Assembly: GCF_900102925.1 (NCBI RefSeq)
Contig: NZ_FNKI01000002.1
Span: 930,001-994,000 of the forward strand
DNA length: 64,000 nt
From: Flagellimonas zhangzhouensis
GTDB lineage: Bacteria > Bacteroidota > Bacteroidia > Flavobacteriales > Flavobacteriaceae
Reading direction: 5' to 3'
The notes beneath the pieces were generated by a model. That model did not search any database and was not told where the DNA came from. It saw only the letters and a list, made by a program, of their open reading frames with translations. The position numbers and the translations under genes are program-made. Position 1 is the stretch's first letter, and every line of letters begins with the position of its first letter. Below are positions 47,156-56,043 of the stretch, piece after piece.

Positions 47156-47625
47156 GATAAGAAAGATTTGGGGGATTACTAGTTTTTATAATTATAAGTA
47201 GGTTAAAACAGGGTATGGGAACCCTTGTCCCAGTCAGGAAACCAATTTTTTTAATGAAATTCAACAGATCTTGATGGGGCAAAATCATAGGTGTTGAATT
47301 CCAGTTGAAATAGCTTCATGCTGGGTCTAATCCCAAATTGGGATTAAGTACAAAATTGTTGTTTAGTTGAGGTCTGTCTCCTCGGATGTAAGGATGCGTC
47401 TAATTGGGTATCGGGACGCTTTTTTTCTGGGAAATGTAGGTTTGTTTCATAACTAATAGATTTGGGATTGTATTATTTCAAGAGTCAAATTAGAATTTTT
47501 TCCCAACCGAGTGAAGTTTTTGTAGTGATTTTCGTTCAACTGCACTTTTGTAAAAAACCTGAAAAAAGAGTAGAAGAGAAGATGTGGGGTGTAAATAATT
47601 GTTTTTCAAATTATTAAACAAAAAA
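47156..47625. other. Intergenic region with palindrome, no gene seen
   Basis: About 470 bp upstream of the orphan regulator. I found no ORF with a credible start and no RNA family. It contains TAATCCCA-AAT-TGGGATTA (47328-47346), a perfect 8-bp inverted repeat that could bind a dimeric regulator. Confidence 0.6.
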
Positions 47626-47655
47626 AATAGGATGCCGTCCCATCAGCATCCTATT
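47626..47655 (-). terminator. Strong terminator downstream of PD40 gene
   Basis: Perfect 10-bp arms AATAGGATGC and GCATCCTATT, with a minus-strand tail TTTTTTTT. It lies about 150 nt after the PD40 gene stop, so it ends a long 3' UTR or a separate small RNA. Confidence 0.88.
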
Positions 47656-47800
47656 CTTGGTAAATCGGTCAGATTGAAATAATACAACCCGCTTTATGAT
47701 AGACTGTCAGTTCCCCCTGTCTTTCTTATCATGGTCATTAGTGTTTCGAAAATTCGGCTATGAAACAAATTGATGACAATTCAGGTAGTTGACCGATTAT
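47656..47800 (-). ncRNA. Candidate structured RNA (3' UTR or sRNA)
   Basis: Between the PD40 gene stop and the terminator, AATCGGTCA (47663-47671) can pair over about 118 nt with TGACCGATT (47790-47798). Inside, ATGAT-AGAC (47696-47704) pairs with GTCT (47719-47722) and ATCAT (47728-47732). No promoter of its own was found and no known family was recognised. Confidence 0.4.
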
Positions 47801-47805
47801 AGTTT

Positions 47806-48633
47806 TTACTGTTGATCTTCGAAAGAAGCATCAACATATTCATATTGTAAATCTGTATCTCTTTCGGCAACATTGTTGTAATCGTTCTGTTTCTTTGAAC
47901 GTCCGTAGGCTACAGTATATTGTGATATGGTATTGTTAAAACCTCTGTTACTCACCACGAAACCCATCTTTTTTTCGGGACTCAACTGGATAGCATACTC
48001 ATTACTGCTGCTATTTATGTGGTCGCCCAAGTTCACAGAAGGAGTTAGGGTGTTCTTAACTACCTGCGTAGCGTAAAGGTCCAATCCTCCGAATCCATCT
48101 CTTCCCTCTGAGGCAAAGAACAACAAGGTTTCGTTATAAATGCTTGGGTATAGTTCATCTTCTTTGGTGTTCACTTTTGGACCCAAGTTTTTGGATACGC
48201 CCAAGGAGCCATCAGCTTTGATATCGGCTACATAAATATCGTATTTTCCATAACTTCCTTTCATGTTGGAAGCAAAGAACAATCTTGTGCCATCCCCAGA
48301 AATAGTAGGGTGTTTGGCTGAATAATGCGTAGGACATACGGCCAATTTGGTTTCATTTTTCCATTCTCCGTTGATATTTTCCACTCGGTAGATTTCGTAA
48401 ACCATTTCTTTTTTGGAAAACAAACCAGTTAAGGGTTTTTGCATTGTTCCTTTGCTGAAGTAAGCCGTTTTTCCATCTTTTGTAACTGACATAGATGGTA
48501 CATAACCTTCAGTGGTTGAAATGTTGCCACTGATGGTAGGGTCTATCAATTCTTTCGCCATTTGCCCCAAAACAGATTGAGAGGCCATTAGTATTCCTGA
48601 TAAAAGTAAGCTGTAAACAATTGAACTTTTCAT
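47806..48633 (-). CDS. Secreted PD40 beta-propeller protein
   Basis: A 275-aa exported protein. The signal peptide spans about residues 1-24 (ending SVLGQ). WD40-like PD40 repeats are evident: YVPSMSVTKDGKTAYFSKGT, KHPTISGDGTRLFFASNMKG, ELYPSIYNETLLFFASEGRD and YAIQLSPEKKMGFVVSNRGF. Related proteins often carry a C-terminal OmpA domain and sit with PorP/SprF genes; neither is present here. It is probably periplasmic or attached to the outer membrane. It is a single gene with a long, possibly structured 3' UTR. Confidence 0.85.
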   Translation of the reverse strand: MKSSIVYSLLLSGILMASQSVLGQMAKELIDPTISGNISTTEGYVPSMSVTKDGKTAYFSKGTMQKPLTGLFSKKEMVYEIYRVENINGEWKNETKLAVCPTHYSAKHPTISGDGTRLFFASNMKGSYGKYDIYVADIKADGSLGVSKNLGPKVNTKEDELYPSIYNETLLFFASEGRDGFGGLDLYATQVVKNTLTPSVNLGDHINSSSNEYAIQLSPEKKMGFVVSNRGFNNTISQYTVAYGRSKKQNDYNNVAERDTDLQYEYVDASFEDQQ

Positions 48634-48834
48634 GATGTATAGATTTGGGGGTTAATACATGTCAAAGATCAAAAAGTTTTATCCAGATTACTTATGAATT
48701 TTTCATAGGTTTTTGATTTTAACGAGTAAAAAGTGCAGTTTATCGAATATTTTTTCGGCAATTAACACATAGTCAGTGTTGAAAATACCGTTAAACGCTC
48801 TTTTTGTGCATTTTAACTTGAAAATAGAGATGGG

Positions 48835-49452
48835 TTATTTCAGCACCACGAAGAAATCCTTGAGACCACTTAAGATGCTTTGAACGGCATAAGCGGCCAA
48901 AATCAGCCCCATAACCTTACTAATAACGGTAATACCATATTCTCCGATACGCTTTTGTACCAAATTGGCTGCAAGTAGAATAGACATGGTTATAAGAACC
49001 ACCACCAAAACCAGAACTGTAGTTAACGCTTGTTGTTCCAAAGAGTAAATATGGTTGTCTGTTAAGAGCACTACCGCCATAATGGCCCCTGGGGATGCAA
49101 TGGAAGGAATTGCAACAGGAAATATGGTGACGTGTTTGTAATCTGTGATGGATTGTTTTTCCGATCCAGGCTTGCCCTCACCAAAAATCATGGTCAATGC
49201 GAATAGGAACAGAATAACCCCGCCAGAAATCTGAAAGGCATCCAAGGTTACATCCATCCCTTCCAAAATAACCTGACCTACCAATATAAAGAACAATAAA
49301 ATCGTAAAAGCAACCAATGATGCTCTTACAGCTACTTTTTTCTTATGTCTGTTATCGAGTTGTTTTGTGGCTTCCAAATAAACAGGTACCGAACCCAAAG
49401 GGTCAATTACAGCTATAAGGAATAAGATTTTGGTGAGGATCTCTGCAATCAT
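48835..49452 (-). CDS. MarC family integral membrane protein
   Basis: A 205-aa protein with about six transmembrane helices. The ATG at 49452 starts MIAEILTKILFLIAVIDPLG, typical of MarC (UPF0056) with the IDPLGSVPVYL motif. A later GVILFLFALTMIFGEG and FPVAIPSIASPGAIMAVVLL complete the family pattern. Its function is unknown; the E. coli name reflects an older, refuted link to antibiotic resistance. An in-frame start at 49485 is less likely. It is not clearly linked to its neighbours. Confidence 0.9.
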   Translation of the reverse strand: MIAEILTKILFLIAVIDPLGSVPVYLEATKQLDNRHKKKVAVRASLVAFTILLFFILVGQVILEGMDVTLDAFQISGGVILFLFALTMIFGEGKPGSEKQSITDYKHVTIFPVAIPSIASPGAIMAVVLLTDNHIYSLEQQALTTVLVLVVVLITMSILLAANLVQKRIGEYGITVISKVMGLILAAYAVQSILSGLKDFFVVLK

Positions 49453-49520
49453 AGGCCATTGGGGTTTGAAACAAAAATAAGTCAAACCGCACTTTTAATG
49501 CTTGAGACCGTAAAATAGTT

Positions 49521-49895
49521 TTAAAAGGGAATTTTGTTTTTATTCAACCAAACCAAAGCCATACATGCTAGTAAAGTGACAACCGCCAAGATGAACAATG
49601 TACCTCCATCATTTTGCACTACAATGCCCAATTTAAATAGATGGGAAGCTATGGCGCCACCCATGATCCCAACTCCCATTAAGGCACCCAGCCAAGTTGT
49701 TTTAGGAACTAGAATTAAAATCGCAATAATCAATTCTGCAATTCCCAATCCAATTCGACCATAAGGTTCCAAGCCCAAGGTTTCAAAAATATAAACAGAT
49801 TCTGGTGCCGCTGAGAATTTATAAAAGAGGGTTTGCAATAAAATTATTGCAGGAATCAGTCTTAGGATGAAATGGAGAATTGATTTTGTTTTCAT
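49521..49895 (-). CDS. DoxX family membrane protein
   Basis: A 124-aa inner-membrane protein with four hydrophobic helices, starting MKTKSILHFILRLIPAIILL. The conserved YKFSAAPESVYIFETLGLEP and GRIGLGIAELIIAILILVPK match DoxX-like proteins, which are linked to quinone/thiol redox in other systems. An in-frame start at 49946 would add a hydrophilic extension. It has no operon partner; it is divergent from the TlpA-like gene. Confidence 0.8.
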   Translation of the reverse strand: MKTKSILHFILRLIPAIILLQTLFYKFSAAPESVYIFETLGLEPYGRIGLGIAELIIAILILVPKTTWLGALMGVGIMGGAIASHLFKLGIVVQNDGGTLFILAVVTLLACMALVWLNKNKIPF

Positions 49896-50018
49896 AATTG
49901 ATGGTTTTGGCTTGTTGTTGGAGTTGGTCGCAATTTTTGAATCCACATAACGGCGCAGTGTTAAATGTTTTGAATTTGATCGTGTCCAAACAAGGCCATT
50001 ATGAGTAATTTTGTGTTT

Positions 50019-51200
50019 ATGAAGATACTTTTAAGAGGATGTCTGTTGTTATTGGCAGTGCTGCAATCCTGTAGTGAAGCTCCATGGTTATCGGGGCATA
50101 TTCAAATTGATAAGGAAGGGGAGTGGAAACCTATGTTGTATGTGGTTAAACCCTTAAAACTTTCCGAAGTAGGGCAAAGTTTTGTGGCTCAGGTTTTGGA
50201 TTCTGCCGAAGTGGATGCTGATGGAAATTTTGAATTTGAAAGTACCTTACCTTACCTTGAACCTACCTTACTTCAGTTGGTCATTCAAAAACAAGGAGAA
50301 AAATATCCCAATAAATTATCGAATGAGAATCCTGAAACGGACAACTATGTACCATTAATATATGAACCAGGAATTGCCATTGTTTTAAATACCGAAGATT
50401 CAAAGTTTCAAGGAAGTTTCGCCTTGGAAAATCCATCTGAACTAAACAAGGCACTAATGGACTTGAGGGATATTCGTTTGGAGGGCTATGCTCAATTGCA
50501 ATCCAAGTTGAAAACCCTATCTGGTGATAAAAATTTATTGGAGCGGGAAAAAGCAGTTCATAATTATCAAACCAAAATCATGGAATTCGCAAATATCACG
50601 GATGATGTATTGCCATCTTTGATGGCTTTTCGATGGGTAAATGATTCAGGGGATTATGAGCACATCCCTGAATTTGTAACTGAACTGGCCGAAAAATGGA
50701 ATGCTACCGATTCAGAAAATGTATGGGTGCAAGAATTGAACACGATGGCAGAAAAAAGTAATCTTCCCATCCTAATAGGAGATAAAGCACCTGAACTACT
50801 CTTTCCCATGCAAAATGGTTCACAATTGTCATTAGCGGACTTGTTGAAGGAAAATAAGCTAGTGCTTTTGGATGCATGGGCTTCGTGGTGTGCTCCGTGC
50901 AGGGTGGAAAATAGAAATGTTTTGGTGCCCCTTTGGGAAAACTACCATAACAAAGGATTTCAGATTATGGCGTATGGCTTGGAAAGTAGTGAACAAGCTT
51001 GGGAAAATGCCATAGAACGTGATGGCGCCCATCGTTGGCTAAACGCATCGCATTTAACTGGAGATCAGAACGCGTTTATGGATGCACTTCGAATAAGAAC
51101 CATACCAGCTAACTTTCTTTTGGATAAAAATGGTAAAGTGTTGGCCAAAAATCTTCATGGAGCGGAGCTGACTCAATTTGTACAGGAGTACTTCAAATAA
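50019..51200 (+). CDS. TlpA-like thiol-disulfide oxidoreductase lipoprotein
   Basis: A 393-aa exported protein. The ATG at 50019 gives MKILLRGCLLLLAVLQSCSE with a lipobox Cys at residue 18. An exact -7 box TAATTTTG sits at 50006-50013, inside the longer in-frame extension from 50001, which argues for the later start and a leaderless mRNA. The N-terminal half resembles DUF4369/AhpC-like modules; the C-terminal domain has the CXXC in DAWASWCAPCRVENRN. It is probably a periplasmic disulfide reductase. A terminator follows. Confidence 0.88.
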   Translation: MKILLRGCLLLLAVLQSCSEAPWLSGHIQIDKEGEWKPMLYVVKPLKLSEVGQSFVAQVLDSAEVDADGNFEFESTLPYLEPTLLQLVIQKQGEKYPNKLSNENPETDNYVPLIYEPGIAIVLNTEDSKFQGSFALENPSELNKALMDLRDIRLEGYAQLQSKLKTLSGDKNLLEREKAVHNYQTKIMEFANITDDVLPSLMAFRWVNDSGDYEHIPEFVTELAEKWNATDSENVWVQELNTMAEKSNLPILIGDKAPELLFPMQNGSQLSLADLLKENKLVLLDAWASWCAPCRVENRNVLVPLWENYHNKGFQIMAYGLESSEQAWENAIERDGAHRWLNASHLTGDQNAFMDALRIRTIPANFLLDKNGKVLAKNLHGAELTQFVQEYFK

Positions 51201-51218
51201 TAATAAATGATCAAAAAC

Positions 51219-51249
51219 AAAAAAAGCAGGAAATTGCCCTGCTTTTTTC
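51219..51249. terminator. Bidirectional terminator after TlpA-like gene
   Basis: The hairpin AAAAGCAGG-AAATTGC-CCTGCTTTT has A- and T-runs on both sides, serving the plus-strand TlpA-like gene and the convergent DUF4382 gene. Confidence 0.9.
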
Positions 51250-51273
51250 ATATAGTAAATAAATACGGAAGGC

Positions 51274-52164
51274 TTAATTGCCTGTTTCCGTCGTTGTTTC
51301 TTCTTCAGGTTCAGCTTCCAATACAAAATCCTGTGTAGTGATGTTGGCGACATCAATTTGAACATCCAAGGTGTCGCTGGAAATATAACCATCAATTTCG
51401 GCCAATACTTCATACATACCAGCTTCTAAGCCCATAATGGCATAGTTGCCATCAACATCGGTAAAAGAAGTTGTGTTCAATGTATCTGCCGCAAACACAG
51501 AAATCAAAGTACCTTCCAAAGGCGTGGATACCTCTTCTACCAAAGTAGAAACATTTCCAGCTAAAGTTCCAGCAGTTGATGCATTGGTTGCTTTGATAAC
51601 GGGTTTAAAGTTAAAGCCATTGATTCCAGCAGGAGTATCGAAACTACCTTTTGCTACAAATGAACTGCTTACATCAAAATCCAATAAAAGATCGGTAGAA
51701 AGTCCGCTAGTAACAGTAATACCTGGCTCAACGAACACTTTGATACCGCTTGAACTTCCACTTGGCACCTTTAAATCGAATACAGTTTCGTCGGTCAAAA
51801 CAACATTCACACCTGTTACATAAACTCTTATAAGGTCATAAGTGCCAGCAGGTACTTCAATATTGGCTAATTGCTCAGTAACACCATTGGTCAATTCCAA
51901 AAGGTTCATTTCAATTTCCTCTTCCATTAGAGTGATGTATGGAGAGCTGCTATCGTCTGCATTGTCATCTTGAACCTGACGTGCTTCAATTTTAAAGACA
52001 GTGACATTGGCTTCGGCCATAAGGTCGTATGGATAGGGTTTGTCCGTCATTCTAACTGACAAGGTGCCCATTCCATCAGAGCTGCCACTTCCTTTATCAT
52101 CGGAACAGCTAGTTATTACGATACCAAAAGCCATTAAAATTCCATAAAAAATCTTTGTTCTCAT
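51274..52164 (-). CDS. DUF4382 lipoprotein with carboxypeptidase-like beta domain
   Basis: A 296-aa lipoprotein. The signal MRTKIFYGILMAFGIVITSC ends in a lipobox Cys at residue 20. The DUF4382 region (about 30-190) starts GTLSVRMTDKPYPYDLMAEA and includes VTVFKIEARQVQDDN. The C-terminal part (about 205-285) looks like a carboxypeptidase regulatory/Cna-B fold (TDVDGNYAIMGLEAGMYEVL). Function unknown; cell-surface or periplasmic. The tail is Glu/Thr-rich. It is a single gene between terminators. Confidence 0.85.
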   Translation of the reverse strand: MRTKIFYGILMAFGIVITSCSDDKGSGSSDGMGTLSVRMTDKPYPYDLMAEANVTVFKIEARQVQDDNADDSSSPYITLMEEEIEMNLLELTNGVTEQLANIEVPAGTYDLIRVYVTGVNVVLTDETVFDLKVPSGSSSGIKVFVEPGITVTSGLSTDLLLDFDVSSSFVAKGSFDTPAGINGFNFKPVIKATNASTAGTLAGNVSTLVEEVSTPLEGTLISVFAADTLNTTSFTDVDGNYAIMGLEAGMYEVLAEIDGYISSDTLDVQIDVANITTQDFVLEAEPEEETTTETGN

Positions 52165-52341
52165 CGTATGGGGTTTTAGTAAAAACAGGGCATAGGTATC
52201 CCCGTCTTGATTTTATATATTCTGAACATGCAATTTTGTAAAAACCCTACCCAAAAAAGGAAAAAACACTATTTTCTCGATGAAATACAGTTTTTTTTAA
52301 GGAAATATCCAATAATTTGGTTTTTATCGAAGAAATGACTT

Positions 52342-53292
52342 TTAATTTTTATAAATAAAATTGGGAGCTTGTTGGTAAACGAAGGTGTCGTCGGTTAAAA
52401 CTTTTAATTCTTTGGTTTCCCAATTCATCAATCCAATGTGAAATTGCGTCTGGTCATTATCGAACAATTCAATGGCCAACCATTTGCCATCAGGGCTCCA
52501 ATCGTGCCACCCTTCGTTTTGGGTGTTTTCGGTCAATTTCCAATGTTTGCTTCCATCCAAGCTTACAGCGTACAAACTATATTTTCCATTTCGAATACTT
52601 TGGTAAGTAACATAGTTTTCGGTGGGGTGTAATCGTGGCGCACCTGCTTTATAACCGTATTTTGAAGCTTGGGTTTCTTCTTCGGGATATTGTGTGAGTT
52701 GCTTTAAGTTGTTCCCATCTACATCAATTATATAGAGTTCTTCATTGAATCCATCCATATTTTTATTGACGGTACTTCCACCCCTAAAAACTATTTGCTC
52801 ACCATCATTTACAAACAAAGGGTCAGCTGCATATGGAAGTCCAGTGTCCAATCTGTGAATAACAGTTCCATTACTACTATCCAGGACATAAAAAGTAGAT
52901 TCGTTGAACAGTTTTGGTTTAACAATAAGCTCCTTGCCATCATTTCTAGTGCTCATCCAACTATCGGCCAACTGCAAGTCCGATACTTTTTGAACGTTTT
53001 CACCATTAAAGTCACTTTTGTAGAGGAAAAAACAGCGCTTGCAAGCATCCCTATCAGAAACAAAATATAGCGTGTTCCCGTAAGAATAATACGTCCATTC
53101 AACATTATAGAGGTCAGTAATATTTCGTTGGTTGGTTCCATCGAGATTCATGGAATACACCTCGTAATTTTCAATGTCGAGGTCACGAAGTACATTATAT
53201 ACCAATCCTAATTCATGTTCAGAAGCGTCCTTATCAGATTTGCAGGACAGGAGTAATGCTAAAAGTCCAAGAATAGTAATTCCTTTAACCAT
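52342..53292 (-). CDS. TolB-like PD40 beta-propeller lipoprotein
   Basis: A 316-aa lipoprotein: signal MVKGITILGLLALLLSCKSD, lipobox Cys at residue 17. The body is a beta-propeller of TolB/PD40 type with repeats YEVYSMNLDGTNQRNITDLY, EELYIIDVDGNNLKQLTQYP and GWHDWSPDGKWLAIELFDND. The motif DACKRCFF adds a CXXC pair of unknown use. Some TolB-like lipoproteins bind or degrade substrates, but no catalytic residue is clear. Single gene upstream of the arsenic cluster. Confidence 0.82.
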   Translation of the reverse strand: MVKGITILGLLALLLSCKSDKDASEHELGLVYNVLRDLDIENYEVYSMNLDGTNQRNITDLYNVEWTYYSYGNTLYFVSDRDACKRCFFLYKSDFNGENVQKVSDLQLADSWMSTRNDGKELIVKPKLFNESTFYVLDSSNGTVIHRLDTGLPYAADPLFVNDGEQIVFRGGSTVNKNMDGFNEELYIIDVDGNNLKQLTQYPEEETQASKYGYKAGAPRLHPTENYVTYQSIRNGKYSLYAVSLDGSKHWKLTENTQNEGWHDWSPDGKWLAIELFDNDQTQFHIGLMNWETKELKVLTDDTFVYQQAPNFIYKN

Positions 53293-53364
53293 GATAATTT
53301 TAGTTTGTTTAAAATTTTTGCGCGGTTGAAGTTACTAAACTCTTCGATTTTTTAAAATGATAAT

Positions 53365-54423
53365 TTATCTCTGAACTTCTACTTTATTAGAGGTGAAATA
53401 TTTTTTACGTAGCCAGAATGAAACTTTAACCAATAGAATAAGCGCAGGAACTTCAACCAACGGCCCAATAACCCCAGCAAAGGCTTGACCTGAATTCAAA
53501 CCAAAAACGGCAATGGCAACGGCAATGGCCAATTCAAAGTTGTTTCCTGCGGCCGTGAATGCCACAGAAGCAGTTTTGTCATATTCTGCACCCATTGCTT
53601 TGGCGGTAAAAAATCCGATGATGAACATTAAAGCAAAATACACGAGTAAGGGAATGGCGATGATCAATACATCCATAGGTATTTCCACGATCAATTCACC
53701 TTTCAAGGAAAACATGATGATTATGGTAAACAAAAGTGCTATCAAGGTAATAGGCGAAATGGTAGGGATAAATTTTTCCTTGTACCAATCCTCTCCTTTT
53801 AGTTTCACCAAAATTTGTCGGCTGAGTATTCCCATTAAAAATGGGATACCAAGATAAATAGCCACACTTTCAGCTATGGTTCCAATAGAAATATCTACAA
53901 TGGCTCCTTCAAATCCAAAATAGGGCGGAAGTAAGGTAATAAACAACCAGGCGTAAAAACTATAGGCGAAAACCTGAAAAATACTATTTAAAGCAACTAA
54001 GCCAGCACCATATTCGCTGCTTCCTTCGGCTAAATCGTTCCAGACCAATACCATGGCAATGCAACGGGCCAATCCAATTAAAATTAAGCCTACCATATAT
54101 TCTGGGTAATCCCGAAGAAACAGTATCGCAAGAATGAACATTAAAATGGGCCCCACAATCCAGTTCAACACAAGTGAAATGGTCAAAATTTTGGTGTTTT
54201 TAAACACTTTGAGTAGTAGAGCATATTTCACCTTAGCCAATGGAGGGTACATCATTAAAATTAACCCAATGGCAATCGGGATATTGGTGGTGCCGCTGCT
54301 AAATGAATTCACGAAGTCGGGAAAACTTGGGGAAAAGTATCCGATACTGACTCCCATAGCCATTGCCACAAAAATCCAAAGTGTCAGGTTTTTATCTAAA
54401 AAACTTAATTTCTTCTGGGCCAT
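53365..54423 (-). CDS. Arsenite efflux transporter, ACR3 family
   Basis: A 352-aa inner-membrane pump with about ten helices that extrudes arsenite. The start [20 protein letters not shown] and [14 protein letters not shown] are typical ACR3. [20 protein letters not shown] holds the conserved Cys needed for arsenite transport, and [20 protein letters not shown] is the second signature. It is last in the arsenic cluster, 1 nt after the phosphatase-fold gene, so it is co-transcribed with it. Confidence 0.95.
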   Translation of the reverse strand: MAQKKLSFLDKNLTLWIFVAMAMGVSIGYFSPSFPDFVNSFSSGTTNIPIAIGLILMMYPPLAKVKYALLLKVFKNTKILTISLVLNWIVGPILMFILAILFLRDYPEYMVGLILIGLARCIAMVLVWNDLAEGSSEYGAGLVALNSIFQVFAYSFYAWLFITLLPPYFGFEGAIVDISIGTIAESVAIYLGIPFLMGILSRQILVKLKGEDWYKEKFIPTISPITLIALLFTIIIMFSLKGELIVEIPMDVLIIAIPLLVYFALMFIIGFFTAKAMGAEYDKTASVAFTAAGNNFELAIAVAIAVFGLNSGQAFAGVIGPLVEVPALILLVKVSFWLRKKYFTSNKVEVQR

Positions 54424-54424
54424 T

Positions 54425-55039
54425 TTAATTTATTTGGGAAAAGACATAAAACATTTCGGCAGCAATTTGTTGGCTACGCTCACTGTATTTTTCAGCTTGT
54501 TGAGGTGAGTTGTCAAAAGCTTTTGGGTCTTCGTAAGTGATAGGGATTCGTTTTTCGGCCCCAGGAACAAAAGGACAACCCTCGTCAGCTTGTGAGCAGG
54601 TCATGATGGCGGCGAAATCTGATTTTGGGTTGAAATCATCATCCATTCGTTTGGAAAAACAGATCACAGGATGTTCATTTTCCGAAAACTTGATGCCGTA
54701 TATAGGATTTTTACCCTCGGACAGTGTATTCACCTCGAAACCTGTGTTGGCCAAAGTCGAAGCCACCATGGGAAATAGGGCAGTAGCTTCCGTGCCTCCA
54801 GAATAGCAGCTCACATTTTTAATCCCAAAATAATGTGCCATCGTCTGTGCCCAAATCTGGGATAAATGGCTTCGTCTGGAGTTGTGGGTACAGATAAAAT
54901 TGAGTCGAATCGACTCTTTTTTATCCATCTTATCCTGAATGTACTCCACAAGTGGAGCTAGAGTTTGTTTTCTATCCTCGGAAATGGATTGTGCATCCAG
55001 ATTTGAAATAAAATCGTTCAACACTGCGTAATGTGACAT
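54425..55039 (-). CDS. Arsenate reductase-like protein (LMW phosphatase fold)
   Basis: A 204-aa protein of the ArsC1/low-molecular-weight phosphatase fold. The phosphate-binding loop is [12 protein letters not shown] (CX5R). A second conserved pair lies in [16 protein letters not shown], matching the redox cysteines of thioredoxin-linked arsenate reductases, and YEDPKAFDN is the general-acid Asp region. It has an extra N-terminal stretch of about 45 residues. The ArsC role is supported by the cluster. It lies 12 nt downstream of the DUF6428 gene. Confidence 0.92.
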   Translation of the reverse strand: MSHYAVLNDFISNLDAQSISEDRKQTLAPLVEYIQDKMDKKESIRLNFICTHNSRRSHLSQIWAQTMAHYFGIKNVSCYSGGTEATALFPMVASTLANTGFEVNTLSEGKNPIYGIKFSENEHPVICFSKRMDDDFNPKSDFAAIMTCSQADEGCPFVPGAEKRIPITYEDPKAFDNSPQQAEKYSERSQQIAAEMFYVFSQIN

Positions 55040-55051
55040 AAATTTTGAGTT

Positions 55052-55516
55052 TTAGCAACAACCGCTTCCTGGAACACATCCAGAATTTTGAAGCTCGGAA
55101 AGTTTCACTTTAGGTTTTTCAGCTGGGACCCCACATTTATCCCTTGCCAAGCAATCTGTTTCTTTGGAGGTAAGTAAGAAGTTTTTACCGTCAAAATCCA
55201 GTGCAAATTTCTCAATGGTCTGCCCTTGGTATTCTACTTCGACTTCCAAGTCTCCTATTCCTAACGTTTTTTGGGACAATTCGATAATGTGGACCAATTT
55301 TTCTGGATGAAGCCTATGGTCGTAATCGTCCGCGTTCCAAAGTTGAAAGTTGACTACTTCCTCATTGCGAACAGTGCCTCCACAATCGATAAAGTGCTTG
55401 GTAATTTTTCCAACTTCGGTTACATGAAAATGGTTGGGGACCAAATCCCCGTTTGGCAATTGGAACGCGATGGTGTCCAATTGGGCCAATGTTGATTTAA
55501 CTTCTTCTAATTTCAT
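55052..55516 (-). CDS. DUF6428-like Cys-rich protein in arsenic cluster
   Basis: A 154-aa cytoplasmic protein that matches proteins annotated DUF6428 in arsenic loci of Bacteroidota from memory. The body begins LPNGDLVPNHFHVTEVGKIT. The C-terminal third is Cys-rich: DCLARDKCGVPAEKP and the tail NSGCVPGSGCC, five cysteines well placed to bind As(III) or a metal. No enzyme motif is seen. Its own operator-like site lies 13 nt upstream. It could be an arsenite chaperone feeding the ACR3 pump; this is inference. Confidence 0.82.
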   Translation of the reverse strand: MKLEEVKSTLAQLDTIAFQLPNGDLVPNHFHVTEVGKITKHFIDCGGTVRNEEVVNFQLWNADDYDHRLHPEKLVHIIELSQKTLGIGDLEVEVEYQGQTIEKFALDFDGKNFLLTSKETDCLARDKCGVPAEKPKVKLSELQNSGCVPGSGCC

Positions 55517-55528
55517 GATTTTATATTT

Positions 55529-55548
55529 ATTGTAATATTGCGATTAAT
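55529..55548. promoter_or_regulatory. ArsR-type operator, site 2
   Basis: ATTGTAATATTGCGATTAAT lies 13-32 nt upstream of the DUF6428 ATG. It matches site 1 at 55907-55926 in 18 of 20 positions, in the same orientation and at nearly the same distance from its gene. The core GTAATATTGC is the reverse complement of that in site 1. Confidence 0.75.
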
Positions 55549-55562
55549 AAGTTTAAATTTTT

Positions 55563-55892
55563 TTAGCAGCAATCCTTATTTAAAAGGTCTTGATCTAAGA
55601 ACTCTGACATTACCAATTTCATTTTTTTCCAATTATCGGCATCAATGCAGTAGCAAACACTGGTACCCTCAACGTTGCCTTTGATCAACCCCAAGAGCTT
55701 TAACTCTTTTAAATGTTGAGAGATGGTTGGTTGTGCCAAGCCGATTTCATCCACTAAATCTCCGCAAACACAAGCATTCAACTTAAATAAATACTGAAGA
55801 ATGGCAACGCGAGCTGGGTGTCCAAACACCTTTGCGTATTGGGCAATCTCATTTTGTTTATCAGTAAATATTTCAGTTTTGGCTAAGCCCAT
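55563..55892 (-). CDS. arsR: ArsR-family metalloregulator
   Basis: A 109-aa winged-helix repressor that releases DNA when it binds arsenite. The metal-site motif is NACVCGDLVDEIG (CVC, about residues 38-40), the recognition helix is LAQPTISQHLKELKLLG, and it ends with the unusual tail NKDCC that might help bind metal. It is followed by the DUF6428 gene after a 46-nt gap holding an operator-like site. Site 1 lies 15-34 nt before its ATG, consistent with autoregulation. Confidence 0.92.
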   Translation of the reverse strand: MGLAKTEIFTDKQNEIAQYAKVFGHPARVAILQYLFKLNACVCGDLVDEIGLAQPTISQHLKELKLLGLIKGNVEGTSVCYCIDADNWKKMKLVMSEFLDQDLLNKDCC

Positions 55893-55906
55893 AGTTTTAT
55901 TTGTTC

Positions 55907-55926
55907 ATTGCAATATTACGATTAAT
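55907..55926. promoter_or_regulatory. ArsR-type operator, site 1
   Basis: ATTGCAATATTACGATTAAT lies 15-34 nt upstream of the arsR ATG, overlapping a possible -7 box (TAATATTG on the minus strand). It pairs with site 2 before the next gene. Confidence 0.75.
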
Positions 55927-56043
55927 GGATTTATCACCAAAGTTTTTGTTGGATTTATTTCTTAATGGTTTGAAAAACATAGTTGAATACTAGTTCATTC
56001 TTATTAAATTGCGTTATGCACACTAAAACATAACGATTGTAAT

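Noticed and set aside
56016..56018. ATG as start of the cysteine desulfurase
   Set aside because: It is out of frame with the enzyme; the in-frame TTG at 56044 gives the expected N-terminus.
55927..56043. Moco riboswitch upstream of the molybdenum-cofactor operon
   Set aside because: The gap of about 150 nt lacks the conserved Moco-RNA helices and is shared with the arsR promoter.
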